Of a DNA stretch of 64,000 nt, positions 13,801 to 28,800 are shown piece by piece (position 1 is the first letter of the stretch; each line of letters begins with the position of its first letter). The notes under the pieces were generated by a model. That model was given only the letters and a program-made list of their open reading frames with translations. It ran no database searches and was not told the origin of the DNA. A program made the position numbers and the translations under genes. Source of the DNA: Hymenolepis diminuta (Eukaryota > Platyhelminthes > Cestoda > Cyclophyllidea > Hymenolepididae); assembly GCA_900708905.1 (NCBI GenBank), contig CAADRB010000015.1:293444-357443 (forward strand), given 5' to 3'.

Positions 13801-16800
13801 TTAAGTTGGCTCCGAGTTTTAGGAATGAAAAATTTGAAATAAGAATTCAATTTAATATGAAAAATTTTGTTATTCCCATTCCAGAAGAACGATTTCAGAT
13901 TTCCCTATTTGACAACAAAACAATTTAACAAAAGAAAATTAATTTGAATGAACGAAAAATTTTACTTTTTACCAGCCATAGTAAGATCAAAATTACTGAA
14001 TAGGAAACTTCACTTATATTCGGTGACCTTTAAGCTACTACGGATAGAAGAAAAATATATCGATATGAAGACCCTTACAAATTGAAAATATCGAAAGATT
14101 ACGAGAAGTCGTATGTATTTTTAACCATTCTATTAATTACAGAGGCTACTGCGACTCAAAGAGGATGACTTAGATTGGAAAAGAGCTAACAAATAATGTT
14201 TGCTCGAGAGTGTCAAACCGTCATATAATACATAGGTTTCATATAAAAAGGACTGAGCAAAGAAAGTGTAAAATGAATTCACGAGGGTAGCCTTTGGGAT
14301 CATAGACACACATTTAATAAAAAGCAATTTGTACTCGATGACATGAACATAGACGTCCAGATGTATAATGATGCTTTAGATATTCACACAGTGTATCACT
14401 TGACACTCCGATTCACTAAGCAACCAATAATTAAAAAAAATTGAAATAAAGAGAATATAATTAAAATTAACAATTATGGTAGTGTGCCGCTTCAAAAAGA
14501 TTTGGTGGAACGCTCTGAAACCTCTATAGTATTGAAGCTTGTGAATAGGGCTAGGGGACCTATTACTATCGCTCACGGTCATATCACTTAAAAGCTGATT
14601 TATTTCGCTACGTGTAGTAGCATGCGCGTGCGTCTGTTATCAAATGACATGGAACCTAGGTGGTGGAAATCGTTGTCACTAGTACCGATATCTCCTACTT
14701 GATCCGTGCACTAGAAAAGTTACAACGAATTTCAACTTATATGAAGTGGACATGAATAAATAATCAACTCAATCTACTGATCTGGATTACTGGATAATAA
14801 TAGTAAAGTGTTTTGTTTAAAAAATGGTCATGGAGTTATTGGGATATTTTCCACTGTTATCTTAAATAGAGTTAATTTCGAGGTTGTCACTTCTATTTAG
14901 CTATCAAAACTCAGAATCAATTCTTAAAATAAAAAAACGATTTTATCGTAAAACTGAGAGTTAGGTAGGTAATTTAGATCAAGATAGCTAAATAGTTGTT
15001 GCTTAACGTTTAAGAACACTCAGTCTAGTTCTTCGATATTGTCCTTATTGCAGTTACTAAACATGCCTAATAAGATATAAGTATTGAATCAAACGTAACA
15101 GTCATAACGCCAGCCATAAATGCAGTTTATTAAATAAGACTAAAAACATGTGAGAGGAAAGAGGCGGGCGGTTTGAATGCATAAACAGCACCAAAGTTTG
15201 CAAAAGTACGTCAATAATCGTTTGTTTAGGTCCTGTTGAACTTTAAAAGAATTCATAACTTATCAGGAATATCGAAGGAGAAATGAAGCTAATGATATTG
15301 ATCAAATTCAACAGCAGTGCCCTAAGTTTACGTATGTATGCCTCAACCGGAAAAAATTGTGTATGCCCTTAGAATACAAAAGATATTGACTTCAACTTCT
15401 TACTATTAAATGCGTCGAACACCTAGAATTATCATATTTTCTTCATACCACTCAAAAGTAATTTTGGACTATATATTAACTTATTTGTCTCATATGCCAC
15501 AATCGTTAAGTGATCAGTGCTCGTCGATTGCTCATCTGATAAACGAAGGACTCCAGACGGTCAAATCTGGCTATCACAACTCGGCTTGTATATCATTTCC
15601 TAGCACTCTTCTTAGACGCTCTGATCTAGCTCTCGGTCTTCATACCCTTCTGCTTCTCATTCACTTATCGGTCTCTGATTCTTAAGTTTGTAAGTGAATT
15701 CATCCTAGCATAGCAGAGCACATCCACCCACACGAAATGTTGAATAAATAGGACTCCGATCAGGATGTACTTTAAGAGCATTCTGATGATTTATAACAAT
15801 ATTAATAATAATGTTAGTATTCGCAAAACAAATAGAAATAGTTGATGATATATTTTAAGAGCAAAGCTTAAATTCCCATTCAGTCGAAGAATTAAAAAAT
15901 AAATATGCAAGAGATAGGAGGGACATCACATGAGTATGTGAATTATGTACACAATTGGCCTTTAATGCTTACGGAAATGCCAGTAGAGAGCATTTTACAA
16001 TGCTGGCTGGCATGTAAATACAATCAAAGAAGATAAAAGGATGACGAATAACATGACTTCATCCAGAGCTATTTGAAATTTTGAAGTTAATTTAACTTGT
16101 CGATTCTTGATATTAGGCAAACGAAACCTTTGTTATTAAATCCCGAATATCATTAAGCCCGAAATTTTAATAATGCATTTTGTTCTATGCATAGGGATCA
16201 CCCTGAACTAACTCAGAAACTTCTCTCAACTAAGATTATGAGAAGAGAAAAGCGTCATACCAAGAAATGTTATTAATATTCCAGACCAAATTACCAGCAG
16301 ATCGAAGACAGCTTTGTGCGATCTTCTTGTCCAAACTGATCCGAATGCGTATGACAATTTTTAAAGATGAAACGAATAACCAATAACCAAGATTATCGTC
16401 TGCGACATATTATTTTCCGCACTGAGACAAAACATGTGGCCTGTGGTACTGATTTTCGATGGTTGGAGTCTTAAGTTAGAATAACACCTTCAAATGCACA
16501 TTATCTAAAGCTATCTCCTCTATGGAATGAATTCGTAAGGAAACGTGCCTTCGTAATCCTAAAATAAATTCTCTCATATATAAAAGAATCCTAGGATCGC
16601 ATGTTTATAGTTAAGTACGAACCACTGGAATAGAAATAGGAGAAAAAAGTATAACGAGGAATTAGAAACTGGAAGAGCAGGAAGCAGTTCGCTGCATAAA
16701 GGGCATAAAAATCCGGGTACGAAGAGCAAAGATTGTAGTTGAGGCGAATGAAAATCATTGATCGATTTGCAGTTGTGCTTCGAACATAGGGGCTGAAATA

Positions 16801-19800
16801 CACTGATGGCACTCGGTCAAGTTTATCAACCGATTAGTTACTCAAAGCGAAGCAAATGGATAAAAAACTCAGTTGTGAAGGGATACTCGGAAGAAATGGC
16901 GTAATAAAAAATTAGAAAGTGTATCAAAGATAGACATTTTTCTTTAAAACATTCTAATATCTGCAATTATCATTGACTCCGTTCGATAACAGTAAGAATG
17001 GGTGTCCATTAATTATTTTTATAAAACGGCACGCAATCGGCATGTTTTACAATTTGTACCCATAAAAATTTTATTCTTCTGCCCATCCCATGCTTAACAT
17101 TCTATTCATTTCACTGAAGTTCTTTGACAATTTTGAGAACACTTGCTTTAAGTAATCCCCTATCAGAGCAAAGGTATCGATTTGTCTCGGGAGTTGCAAT
17201 ATGTTAATGAATTTTATGGGCTATATCCATCGCAAATGAGCACTCATGAGCAAAATTACTTGATATATCTGTAATTCTATTCTGCTTACCAACAATCTTG
17301 TAATGGCAATCCTAAAAACCGATTATGAAGGAAATCATTCAAGAGCAAGGTTTTGTACTGCCTTAATAACGAACAAAATGCCCATGAAATTGATTTATGC
17401 TCCAGCTCAGTTATTTCAAACTCTAAGATGGCTGAAATGACACTCAAAAAATGCTAACGGCTACTTTAAACTGTGGAATTATGACGAAAGATTAAACAAA
17501 TACAAAAAAGTAAATGCAGATAAAGAAAATAGTTTATTGTTCCGTCGAGTATAGCAGGAAAATCCAAGAAATTATAATTTAAATTCAATTAAATAAGCAA
17601 ATTTTATGGAAAATATAGTAGGGAAAAGGCTTTAGAATTATCATTTCGGTTTATTCTAGATATAATTGGTGAAAATAATAACATTATATTAATATAAATT
17701 CTGGAAGAGACTTATCTTCACTTTTTAAGTGGAATATAAGTTGTCAGCAAGTATTATTCGTGGCCTTTTAGCTTGTTAAGGATTGTTGGATTAATGTAAA
17801 ATGGATTAATCAAAACTATCATTTCAGCTATACCATTACTGTACCTTGCATTTTTGAATAGAAAGTAGGCAAAAGAGATGTCCGAACAGTTCTTCCTGAA
17901 CATGCAGAGAAAATTTATTCGTGCTTTGATAAAAATTAATTATCCATGAGTTTCTATCTTATGAAACAACAAGAATAATAAAAATCAGACGACTATTGTC
18001 TATGGTTTACAAGTTGTAGCTAGATGACTGGATCTAAGTCATAGATTTGTCTATGATTTTAGGTCTCTAATATGTGGGGCCGCTTTGATGAGTCAGAATG
18101 GCAAATGCCTACGGTTTCCTTCGTCGATCACATTGGTTGTATAACTTTACCACTCAATTACCTTTTACGATTTTTCCTGGGCGGAAGAAATGTCAAAAAT
18201 CGCCGGATACCATTGAGAAGCCAAACGAGCGGAAAAAAACACGAGATGCTTGGAAATTCTGTTATAGTCGTGCTTCCCTCTCTTCCAGTGCTATTTATGT
18301 CCAGACACACGCATTTCATTATATTTTGTACGTTTTCTCCTATTAATACCTACACTTTTCAGGTCATTTACCCCGCAATACTCATTAACTGAATTTCGTC
18401 TTTGATACATTGTCGGTTCATATCCGCCTTTTTTGAGTTTTAAGCATTACCGAAGAGACACCTTTTCTTCAAATATCAAAGACAGGTGCCTGATTTCTGA
18501 AATTTTTAAATCTTATGCAAAACAGGGATAAAATAATTATCTCTTAGAATTTTATTCTAAATTTTGACTTTAAGTTCGGTGTTATTTTATCTTTGGGAGT
18601 CTTGAATTAACACAGATTGTACTCGGAAATAAATAATAACTTATTGAAAATAGCGGAAGATGGTAGTAAATGTTTTTCATTCCGATCTGAGCAGTAAACA
18701 GATGAAAGTCCCAAATTCTCTATTTTTTTCTCAAAGTTAAGATTTGTAGAACTACTTCTTTGCTAGTCCGATTAGTGTAATGTGTACTAGCTTTATAGAT
18801 ATGCGAACGGCTATTACCTTTCGGTAAAATTTAAGAATTCTTTAAATACCCCAACAGGATGTGATTTTTCATTATTTGATCAAATTAATTAACAAACAAC
18901 CTATATTGGTAAATAATAAATCTCAATAATATAATATATACTGAATTTTACTCTTCTACTTTTCCAAATTCACAAAGGGAACATAAATCACTCATAAATG
19001 ACCTTGAAGAGTCAAATCGGAGTTGGCCGAGACAAAAACCCTTACAACTGCGATCCTGTTCTCATGAATCCTGGATAATTATTTAAATGGTGTATATTTA
19101 TTACATAGAATATTATTTACTATAACTAGAAATTTTTAGATGGAGTAAAAAATTTGAAAAATACATTGAATCTATTTTGATGGCTTTAATAGGTTGGTTA
19201 AACCTTTGTTACTTTAAGAAGGGATGACAGATACCGGTAAAGAAAATTGCAATACCTAGGTCAATTTTATTTTAAAACGAAAGCGAGTAAGTCGCAGCAA
19301 AAAAAGTATGTGATGTAATGAAAATCTTTCCATGTTTTTCCTTCTTCTACTACCTTATTTTCTAATTTTCCTCTCACAGAAATGGCTATTTATGGCAACT
19401 CAATTGATTTTCTCCTGCTTTGGCGATCAGACATGACACTGTTTCGGTCATTCTGGAGAGAGAGAAAACAAATATGCTTCGCTGCATATAGTCAATAGTA
19501 GAGTATTAAGATTGGTTGGAACGCATATCTAATCCGCTTTACTGCATCTTGCTATTTAGGCATTACGTTTATGAGAAGTTTAGTAGTCGACAGCCAAATT
19601 TTCCTTCAGATTAATACCAGCTCATTAGTCATTAGTTAATAAATATTTCCAGAGTTACAAAATCGTTAAAGATTTAAGATATTTATTGTTTCACTCCAAA
19701 ATACCGTACTTACTCCATATAAATGAAAGCACTTAATGATATTTGCTCTTATCTGCAATTAACTGCTGAGTAAAATTGCTTATCAATTTTTTTGTCTTCT

Positions 19801-22800
19801 AATTGTTGAGTCTCATTCTGCCTTACCTATGGCTCATAGCTCCGCCTTTAAATTGCACACGATTTCGTTCCATTGCATATTGAACTTTATTTCCTTATAT
19901 TCTCTCACAATATAAATATTTTCCAAAGTTTCAATCTCCTTCCTGTCCGAGATAAAACAATACTTCTCTTGTTTTACATAACTGACATAAACTGCAGCCA
20001 GATTTAAGGTTGTTGGAAATGGATGCAATCACAATAAAATTGAAGTAAACATTGAAACCGCTATCAGCTTAAAGGCAAACCATATAGGAGTATATCTTCA
20101 ATTTCGTATTTTGCTCATCTTATCAAATAAGCAGCTACAAGTTTACTTCTTCGCATTTATTTTAGCTTCAGTTTGATTTTCCTCCTCTTCTTTTCTGTCA
20201 AACCATGAAGTAATAGGATGAAAATTGTAAATGGAGGAAATGCGGATTATAAAGAAAAAAGTAACGACTAATTGAGATTTATTTTTGAGAAGTTGAGGAA
20301 AATAATTATGGAAAATCTCAGCACACCAATCTGATGAGGATTTAAATGCTAACCCATCTTAGCTATTATTAAGTCCCAAATATTGCGGATATTAAGTCCA
20401 CCAGTAAACGGAAGAACAACCATAAAATTGAAATATTAGAAGATGACGCTGTAAACTATATTTTTTACATAGAAAGTAAACGACCCGGCAAATCCAGAAT
20501 TTAGTAAGATTTAGCTCGCACACAAAACTCGTCTACTTATACCCCAGTTCGCTTTTCTCCATAGTTCACGTCCACATATGCTGTTTTGACGTCTGTACCG
20601 GCTCTTCTATCTCCTACTTTCTCTTAACACTACTCAACCTTTCTTCCTTTCTCACTTCCCTATCAAAGCTCAATAAATCATTGTTACAACTCAACCATTG
20701 ATCGTCCTTTTTTGAGACTGTTGCATCCTACGAGCATTTAAGAAGATCATTAGTTTGTTAAAAGTTAGTCCATAAGTTTAACCCTCCAGAGACTAGTACA
20801 ATTTTAAAGAATTTTTTGACAGCCTCCTTATATTTATTTCTGCTCTGTGACTGTACAATTTAATTCAAAAATTTGCCTAAAGTAGTTTATTGTCTGAGCG
20901 AATTATGTTCATTCGAGCGAGAAATCCAAAAAGCCAGAACATCAGTTGATCGCAATTTTTCCCTATATTTTACAGAATGATTGCATGAATACTTTTATAG
21001 AGAAGGATTAAAGTAAATGTTGGATAACCCGATAAATTAAATAAGAATTTCTGAACCTGCAAAATGTGGTAAAGCTAACATACTTGTCTGTCAAATCTTT
21101 GATTATGGGCTAGCAAAAGTAATAAGAAACAGTGTTAAAAACTGTTAGATCAATTGATTGGTAATTACAATAAGACAAGCGTTATAAAACGTTATTTATC
21201 CAGGCTCGGAAGTCGGATAGTGTCTGAACGTAAGTAAATTGTTATTTCCACTTATTTATAAAGCTAAAATTTTATAACTCCTCTTGAAGGAATCAATACC
21301 ATCATGTGTTTCCTTACTATTTTTTAAATTAACGCTTAATTTTTATTTTGTTCATATATGCATCAACTGAACCATTTAATGCATTTAATAAATTTTTATT
21401 ATTATTGAAATGTAATAAGTTTTTGATATGAAAACGAGAACTTGCATTTCCCCTCTTCTTGACTGGGATATCCTCGTGTAGATCACTAGTGGCGAGACAG
21501 AACATGCCAGTAAATATTGATAAATTTGAAATTATTCTAAAAAATAGCAGGAATACTGCAGAAAAACGGTAGTAACGCAGTGAACTATTATTGACAAAGC
21601 GGAAAACTTTATGATGCTGCGAGAAAAGTTCTACAAAATCATAATTATGGAGGCTAAAAACTCGGATGGCTCTAAATTCAAGCTACCTAAGGAATCACTG
21701 GTTCTAAAAATCAGTGAAATTTACTGTGATTCAGAAATTAATTAAATATTTCCCAGCTGGTTTAAAGAATGTATTTACTTTTTCTAATACCTTACCATTG
21801 ATATTCCAGATGTAAAGCATGTTAGAATATGATTTACAGAGGTTAAAAGCTGCTAAAAATGAAAGGCTCAAATGTGTCATCCGTCCAAGAATAGTTTCAA
21901 ATACAAACCGGCCCAGTTCTTTTTGAGTTTTTAGCGAAGAAACTTCAAAACATCGAAATCCCTCACGAAAGAACGTGAGGGCAGAATGACCCATGTTTGC
22001 TCTTTCCAAATTCTTCCAAAGTTCATTCCAAATGTCTACCGTTTTTGACTGATCTTCGAGAAATTTGTCAGCCTGATGTCTGTTATCGATTCCTCAGAGA
22101 AATTGAAGAGATTAATAAAATAATATTATACTTGTAGGAAAAAAAGTGGATAGCTTAACAGAGTCATAATTTCGTGGATGGAGAATTCCATTCATGGCAT
22201 TTAACACTACCTCTTGGTCCGTAATTATCCCAAATTTAAGAGAACAGGTTATTCCTTTTTGTTATTTCTCGGTATTTTTATGCCCATCGGTATACAACGT
22301 TCAAAAATGAAAATCCATCTCTTCAGCAGTCCAGTATAGATGGACTTGTATCTGTCAGTATTTTAATATCTTCCGAATGTTCACTAGAAAGCCTTCTTGG
22401 TCCAGTTTACTTCATAAAACATACATTTACCCCTAATGAACATTTCTAAAGGGAAGATACTCTTTTATCTTTGCAAGATAGTAACAATGGCACAATTAAT
22501 AGGCTTGAATACTCCCTTAAGTGAAATGTGGTACACATTACGCCTTCAATTTTCCACTGCATTTCATTTTCCTCGAGCGGGAAATCTATTTACATCATAT
22601 AATCTGATTTCCCTCCATTTGTAAGAACAAAATACGCAATTGTACGTGAAATTAGGGCTAGAAAATGATTATTTAGATTTAAAAAATACTTGAAGTATAT
22701 TATACGTTCCTGCATGAGGCTTTCAAAATCACGGATTAGTACCTACTTTTCATAAAGTACGGCTAGGCCGCTGGTAAGAGATGCTACAATTGCTCAGACT

Positions 22801-25800
22801 CCAGAGAAGGCGAGGGAACAAAGACCAGCCGAGAAGGTTAGTCTGTATTCCAGACGTCTACTAACACTATTAAGAAAATGTTTACACACTTGATATTATC
22901 CAAAGAAGATTAAAACAGTCATTAATAATTATTCATTTCAAGTCCGACATGAGAGAATATAAATGGTTATGATTTGGAAGTGACATTTTGATAATCTCAA
23001 ATTGACATTGTACCACATGTACACGGCGTGGCATTATCATTCCACTCAGTACGAAAGCTAACGGATGATCATAGTTTAGAAATGGGTCAACAAATGCAGG
23101 CTGCGTAAGGCATCTAAGGACACCTTACGCACTTTTAGAAAAACAGAAAATTAAACTGTTCATGGTTGAAACTTACAATTTCTTGCAACAAAACAAAAAA
23201 CATCATATTAACCTACGTTTTATTCTATACATCCTCCTTCGACTTCTACCACCCACTCTATTCGAGTCTGAAAGCGACTGCAAACTTTGATCAAATTAGG
23301 TGGTCTTTATTGATATCCTTCATTGCTCGGACTATTTCCTTCATCAGAGAGGAGGATTTGATGTTATGGGAGTGCTTGTTAACTTCTTTTCACCCACTTC
23401 CCGCCCCACCCCACCCCACCCCACCCACTCCATCCCTCTTTACACGTAATAATCGAAAGGATTAAGGTCTGGTGAGTTAGGTAAACGGTCAAAGGTTTGG
23501 TGTGACATGATGATGACAACCCTCGGCCATCCAATCCTGGGTTTTGAGAGCTTTATGGGATGGAGCTGAATCTTGTTGGAAGACATAGAAGGGTCTTTCT
23601 TCATTGCCCACGCTGTCGTCTAACCACGGTGGCTCAACAACAATGGTTGAAGAGTCTTCACACAGACGTCCGCATCTTCATCTGCATTGGCTCCAAGCCC
23701 ATGTGGAAAAGAATTGAGGAGTCATGATGTGCTCTTCCCTCACTGCCCTTCATGACACCGAGAACCATCACTGTTGGTGGGCTCTTTGTGCGCGCACAAC
23801 AGTTGGGACTTCTGGGAGGTCCACACGCACATAGCCGCCTATCATTTCTTCGATTGACTTTCTCATCCTGGTGGAAGTTTCTTCGTCGGAGATCATCCGA
23901 AGGCACTCCTCCTCCCCTTTTGGGTGCTTCAATGCATTTAAGAGTCGTTTTGCATGCACTGAACGCATTAAAGGATCCTCTTCAGTTGTTTTTGTCCACA
24001 TAAACTGACCTCATCAAAGAATGTGTGAGACTTGCATCCGAGGTCTTGATGAACAACATTCCTCATATAATGTTATCCCTTCAGACACTTGAAGGTGCTT
24101 GGATGTTTGTTTGGCAAGATGTCGCGCACTGACTTCGCAGGATTTTCGTTCATCATGTCAAGCACTCTTCTCACAAACTCAAATGTTCTGAATGAGTGAG
24201 TGGGTGAGTGGGTGTGAGTGAGTGAGTGAGCGAGCGAGCGAACGAGCGAGTGAATGAGTCAGTGGAGCGTTGACAATGCTCCTTTTTTCTCCTCATCCTG
24301 TCGACCGTTTCATCTCCATTCTTTTCATTCACCAGCTCCTTTCTAACTTTGCAAATGATAGATCTGGTCACTTTTAGAGATATTGCAATTTCTATATTCA
24401 TGTGTTTTGCCTTCACGGACACTATTATAGCCTGTCTTCTCATTTCGTTAGTTATGTTATTATCTGCTGTGAGATCCTTTGATGTAAAACATACATTAAT
24501 AATTATCGGGTTAGTTTAAATTACAAAAATATAAGTGTCTTCTGATACCTTACACACCCTGTATACTATGGCCACCTTCTCATGCGGTCATGCATACGGT
24601 AATCATGAAATAACTAATAAAAAATGATTTATCGTTTTTAATTAAGCTTAAAGCAATTATGCGTACCGTTCAGCCTCTCGGAAGGCATTTTCTTCACTTG
24701 CTTGAGATCGCATCTGTTGAATCTCAATGGGTACAGGTTGTCGACGCCGAACGTAGAGTTCATTGTTACCAATGCAGAGTGCCAGGATCTTCTTATTCGC
24801 ACGCAGATTCTTGGTTATAAATACAAGATCCTGGAAATATGATGGTTTAGGAATGGGATAGTTGCAATAAGTAAAAATTAATGGAAAATATTCAACCTAC
24901 TGAGCTCTTTTTTTCAATTGGCTTAATTGTGAATTTTCGGTCATTGAAAGCGATATTTCGGATCTCCGACCAGGGAAATCCCACTTTTGGAGTTATCCTG
25001 AAGTAATAAGACAATTCAAAATGTCAAAATATAGAAAATTTGGGCGTAAAGAAGGCTTCACTTTGAATATTTCTTGCTTGTGAATAATATGAAGATACTT
25101 TTGTTTATTATATTTATCTTGGCTCTACCATTTTAATTTGTTCATCGCTTCTTTTATCCACCACTTTACTTCGTTTATTATATGACTCATTCCTCATCTC
25201 TCGAGCTTCATTTCAACTTGTTTTGCTAAATTTCTTCACGATATTAAATTTTATTCTCTAGTTTCAACTCAGGTTTCTGTTTACTGATTGTGAGACTGAC
25301 TCTTTTTCTCTCCTCTTCCTCTTAATAAAGGCATCACGCTTTATGTTATCTTTATTTCCCATATTTTTGGTGAAGTTCTTAGCTATCCAAGCTTAATTTG
25401 ACCCAGTTTACAGTCCACAAGCCGTAGCTTTCATGAAATGCTACAGTAAAAAGTATGGTTGTAATCAGCGGGTCGAAAGTATTTTGTCATGAATAATGGA
25501 AATTTTGCAAATGCATATGCTAAATGCCATACGGCAACTGGAACACTATGTATTGAATAGATAAATCAAATGTACAAGTCCAAAAATGCGTCATCGTTGA
25601 AGTTGCTAGAAGAGAGCTAAGTGTATTCTTGAATAATAAATTTCGAGCGTGCAAAAATTAGTAATCGAATCATACAAATATCTTTACTTGGTGATAAAAA
25701 CAAATTTTTTAAGGGGAAGAACCTGCTTACATCAATACAAGATTAATAATAATTTAAACCTCTGCCATTAAACAAATTTTGTCGGGGTTCTTTCATTTAA

Positions 25801-28800
25801 ATATTGGAGAATAATTTAAAATGAATAGCCATAAAACTAACAAGTTTTGACAAATTTAAGTCATTTTTTATTTCATTTCGAAGGGGAAAGTCTGATTGAA
25901 CAAAATAAAACACAGTGTAAATGATTTGCAGATTTGTCATTTCATGGGTTTGTGACATGAACATCTTGTGAAAAAGCCCTTCTTTGAAAAAAAGGATCCA
26001 CTATGACTAGAAGGGGGCTTTTAGCTAATAATAAAGTGAAGGCACAATTTAACGACTTTAATTAATGATCCATAAGTATGTTTCCACACAATATCAAGTG
26101 ATTTGCTGTCGAGAGTTATATCCCTTAATAGCTAGAGTATTCATGTGTTGACTAACGCCTTTATTTGTGCTCTGTAAAGTATTCCGTGGCTCCTACTTGG
26201 AAAGTTAAGTTCAGTGGGGACCTGCCACAGAAACTGAGATCTGCAGACTTGGTCAGTAGACAAATAGGAGTAGTACGGTAGTTTATTTTCCTAATATGTG
26301 ATTCCAGCATTTCTCATCAGACTGTATTTCAACTTTTCAAATGAATTGCAACTTAGTATATTGAGAATAAATTATAAACCTTGGCAAGTACTGAGATGGC
26401 CGCGAGTTTACAAAAGAAGATTGGAAACGGTTCATTGTAAGCACATAGGTTAGTGATTAATCAAAAACGATAGTAGGAATGCAGTTTTAGATGAGTATTA
26501 AGTAATTACCATCATACAGCGTTCGTAAAACGAAACTCCATATTAAGATCTAAGCCGTTAAAATAGTGAAAAACGTCTCAAGTTATTGGAACCTGAGTGT
26601 TTGAATGCAGAGATAATGCTGGATAATAACTAAAGATTAAGCACGACTCAATTCAAAGACCGCCAAGAGCTAATATGCAATAGTTTAGAGTTCAAAATTG
26701 AAGTCCTTTGTGGTTCAGAATACTGCAAAGAAATACTTATGTAAAATTTTAAATTCAAATTAATGCTGATGTCATAAGTGCTCTTGTGTCCATTTTTTGT
26801 CAAAATGACTAAATTATAAGCTTAAAAGCAAGGTTTTTAAAGATTAAATAAAACAGTCTTCGAATTAAAAAAAGCAAGATTTTTTGCTTAATTCTCACAT
26901 AATTCTTGTCCGCAAAAAATGAACTTATAAAAATTTATATAATTTTTTCTCAAAGCTATTAAAATTTAATTATATATATATTTTTTCCTCTTTTTTATAT
27001 GGAAAATAACACTTTAGTACTAAATTGTTTATTCTAACAAATGAATTGTGTTGCAACTTGTATTATTTTGCGTTTTAATATATAAAGTACCGGGTTCTTA
27101 AAATACGTCTTCTTTTATCCACTACCGCTATTTTGTGGATAATTTTGGATTGTTAGCCGCAATTACACCAGTTTTGAAATCTTCAGAGTTGCCTAAATCA
27201 AAGAACGAAAAGCATGAAGGATCAGCAGTGAAAAACAGATTAAAAGAACATGAAAAAAGAGCATGTTCCTGTGAACACAAGCGAAAGAAATGTTCATTAT
27301 GATTCAAAATTCCAGATGTTGTCAATTCTATTAATCTAAATACCCTACCTTGCAAAACACTTATTTTAATTATTTGCTTTAAATAATAAAATGAAACCTC
27401 GAATTTACAATAAAGGCGGGCATGAAAACAACTTGCTTCTGTCGATGATAGGTACACTTCTGTCAGACAGTCATAAAAAACAATTAACTGCGTTGGCAAA
27501 AGAATTCTCCTTTGACTTGAAATGCATATCATATTTGCGCCCAAGAATACGAAGACTAACTTGTCTACCAAACTTACAAAATAAGTTACAATCACGTGAT
27601 TTTTTCCTACATGGGATATTTACTTTACTTTGCAATGCCGTATTTGACGAATTCTAATACCGATATTTCCTTGATCCAATCCCATATCATTACAAGTAAT
27701 TAGAATCAATTACACAGAAAGGACAATACAGAAATAGCTCAGAGATATCCCAATTTATTGGCTAGAGAATTAGAAAATATATAGATATGTGCATTCATGG
27801 AGCTCTGGCATTCACGGTTAGTCAGAATAGTTGATAATGTTAATGGTTAAATGGGCTTTGTAAGCAAATATTTAACCACGCCCCCTTATTCCAGAAACAA
27901 AAAAAGAATAATGAAATAAATGAAATCAGTGGCCTTTACAGGCTATTTTAAACATTTAAGACACGCAACCATGGTAAAAAATCTTTAATTGATTTGAAAA
28001 TATAAGGATAGCATTTATAAATGGTTTAACATATTTGTATTTTTTATTCATATCGATTAATGTTGTCCTTATTCGCTGTAGCAATTCGCACCAATATGAC
28101 CTTTATTAGCATCCAACATAAAGTTCAAAATACCAATGCTTTTCTAAGCTCATCTTAGGGTAAAATATACGCAAAGTAACCGCAATTGAAATTTGGCTTT
28201 GAGACAAAGTATGGAAAAGTACAGAGTTTAAAAATGTATAAATTTCATTTCTAAATGACAACACAGCTAAGATGGGATTTCATTCATAAAAGTGGCAAAA
28301 TTCACCATGACAATTACTCAGACAATGATATGTTAGATTAATTTAGCGCCTTTTATACAGATATACGTATTAAAAAACTTCCCAAGTGGATTAAGGAAAG
28401 CTCTACCATCACCTGTAACCCTTCTGATGAGAAACACCCACTCTAACATCCCTCATGTTGACTAGTATTAACCGATGTCTGTCAACGATCATTTATTTCT
28501 TGACCTCTAACGACCGTGTAGTAATTTAAAAACACTCGCTTTAACTCTATGCGGCAGTTTAGTGAAGTTAATTATCTACCCCAGTACGAGTAACATTTGA
28601 TGAAGTTAGTTTATCAGGAATCTCAGACTCATTTTTTCTATCTCGATTATCGAATGACTTAATATGTCTCAATAAAGCAAAAACATTTTCTTACCTGTCC
28701 GGAGGTTTATAAACCGCCAATCCCATTGCATCGATTCCTAGAAGGAGGTCGGTACCTCTTCGATTGTAAATCTCAAAGAATTCTACGCCATAGGTTTCCA

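Larger units (their letters stand above)
13122..24666 (-). other. ERM intron 8 (11.5 kb), contains mariner copy 1
   Basis: Contains mariner copy 1 (23097-24561, same orientation as ERM) and one 120-codon exon-like open stretch at 21731-22093 (minus strand) that I cannot assign. The rest is AT-rich with no recognisable gene. Confidence 0.55.

Noticed and set aside
15410..15685. Plus-strand ORF of 91 codons
   Set aside because: Leu/Ser-rich composition typical of random open frames. No motif, no splice support.
18072..18392. Two overlapping plus-strand ORFs (106 and 82 codons)
   Set aside because: Two frames are open over the same DNA and neither shows a recognisable motif. Noted as intronic background, possibly a decayed repeat.
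22741..22850. GC-richer plus-strand stretch reading [17 protein letters not shown] before a GTTAGT donor
   Set aside because: Too short and without a neighbouring exon in phase. It could be an element fragment but cannot be supported.
23166..24003. Separate small protein genes from ORFs of 77-99 codons at 23.2-24.0 kb and 37.9-38.8 kb
   Set aside because: They are fragments or antisense shadows of the broken mariner transposase in both copies.
24185..24260. GAGT/GAGC tandem run considered as a CRISPR-like or regulatory array
   Set aside because: It is a simple-sequence expansion within the mariner transposase remnant, mirrored in the other copy.
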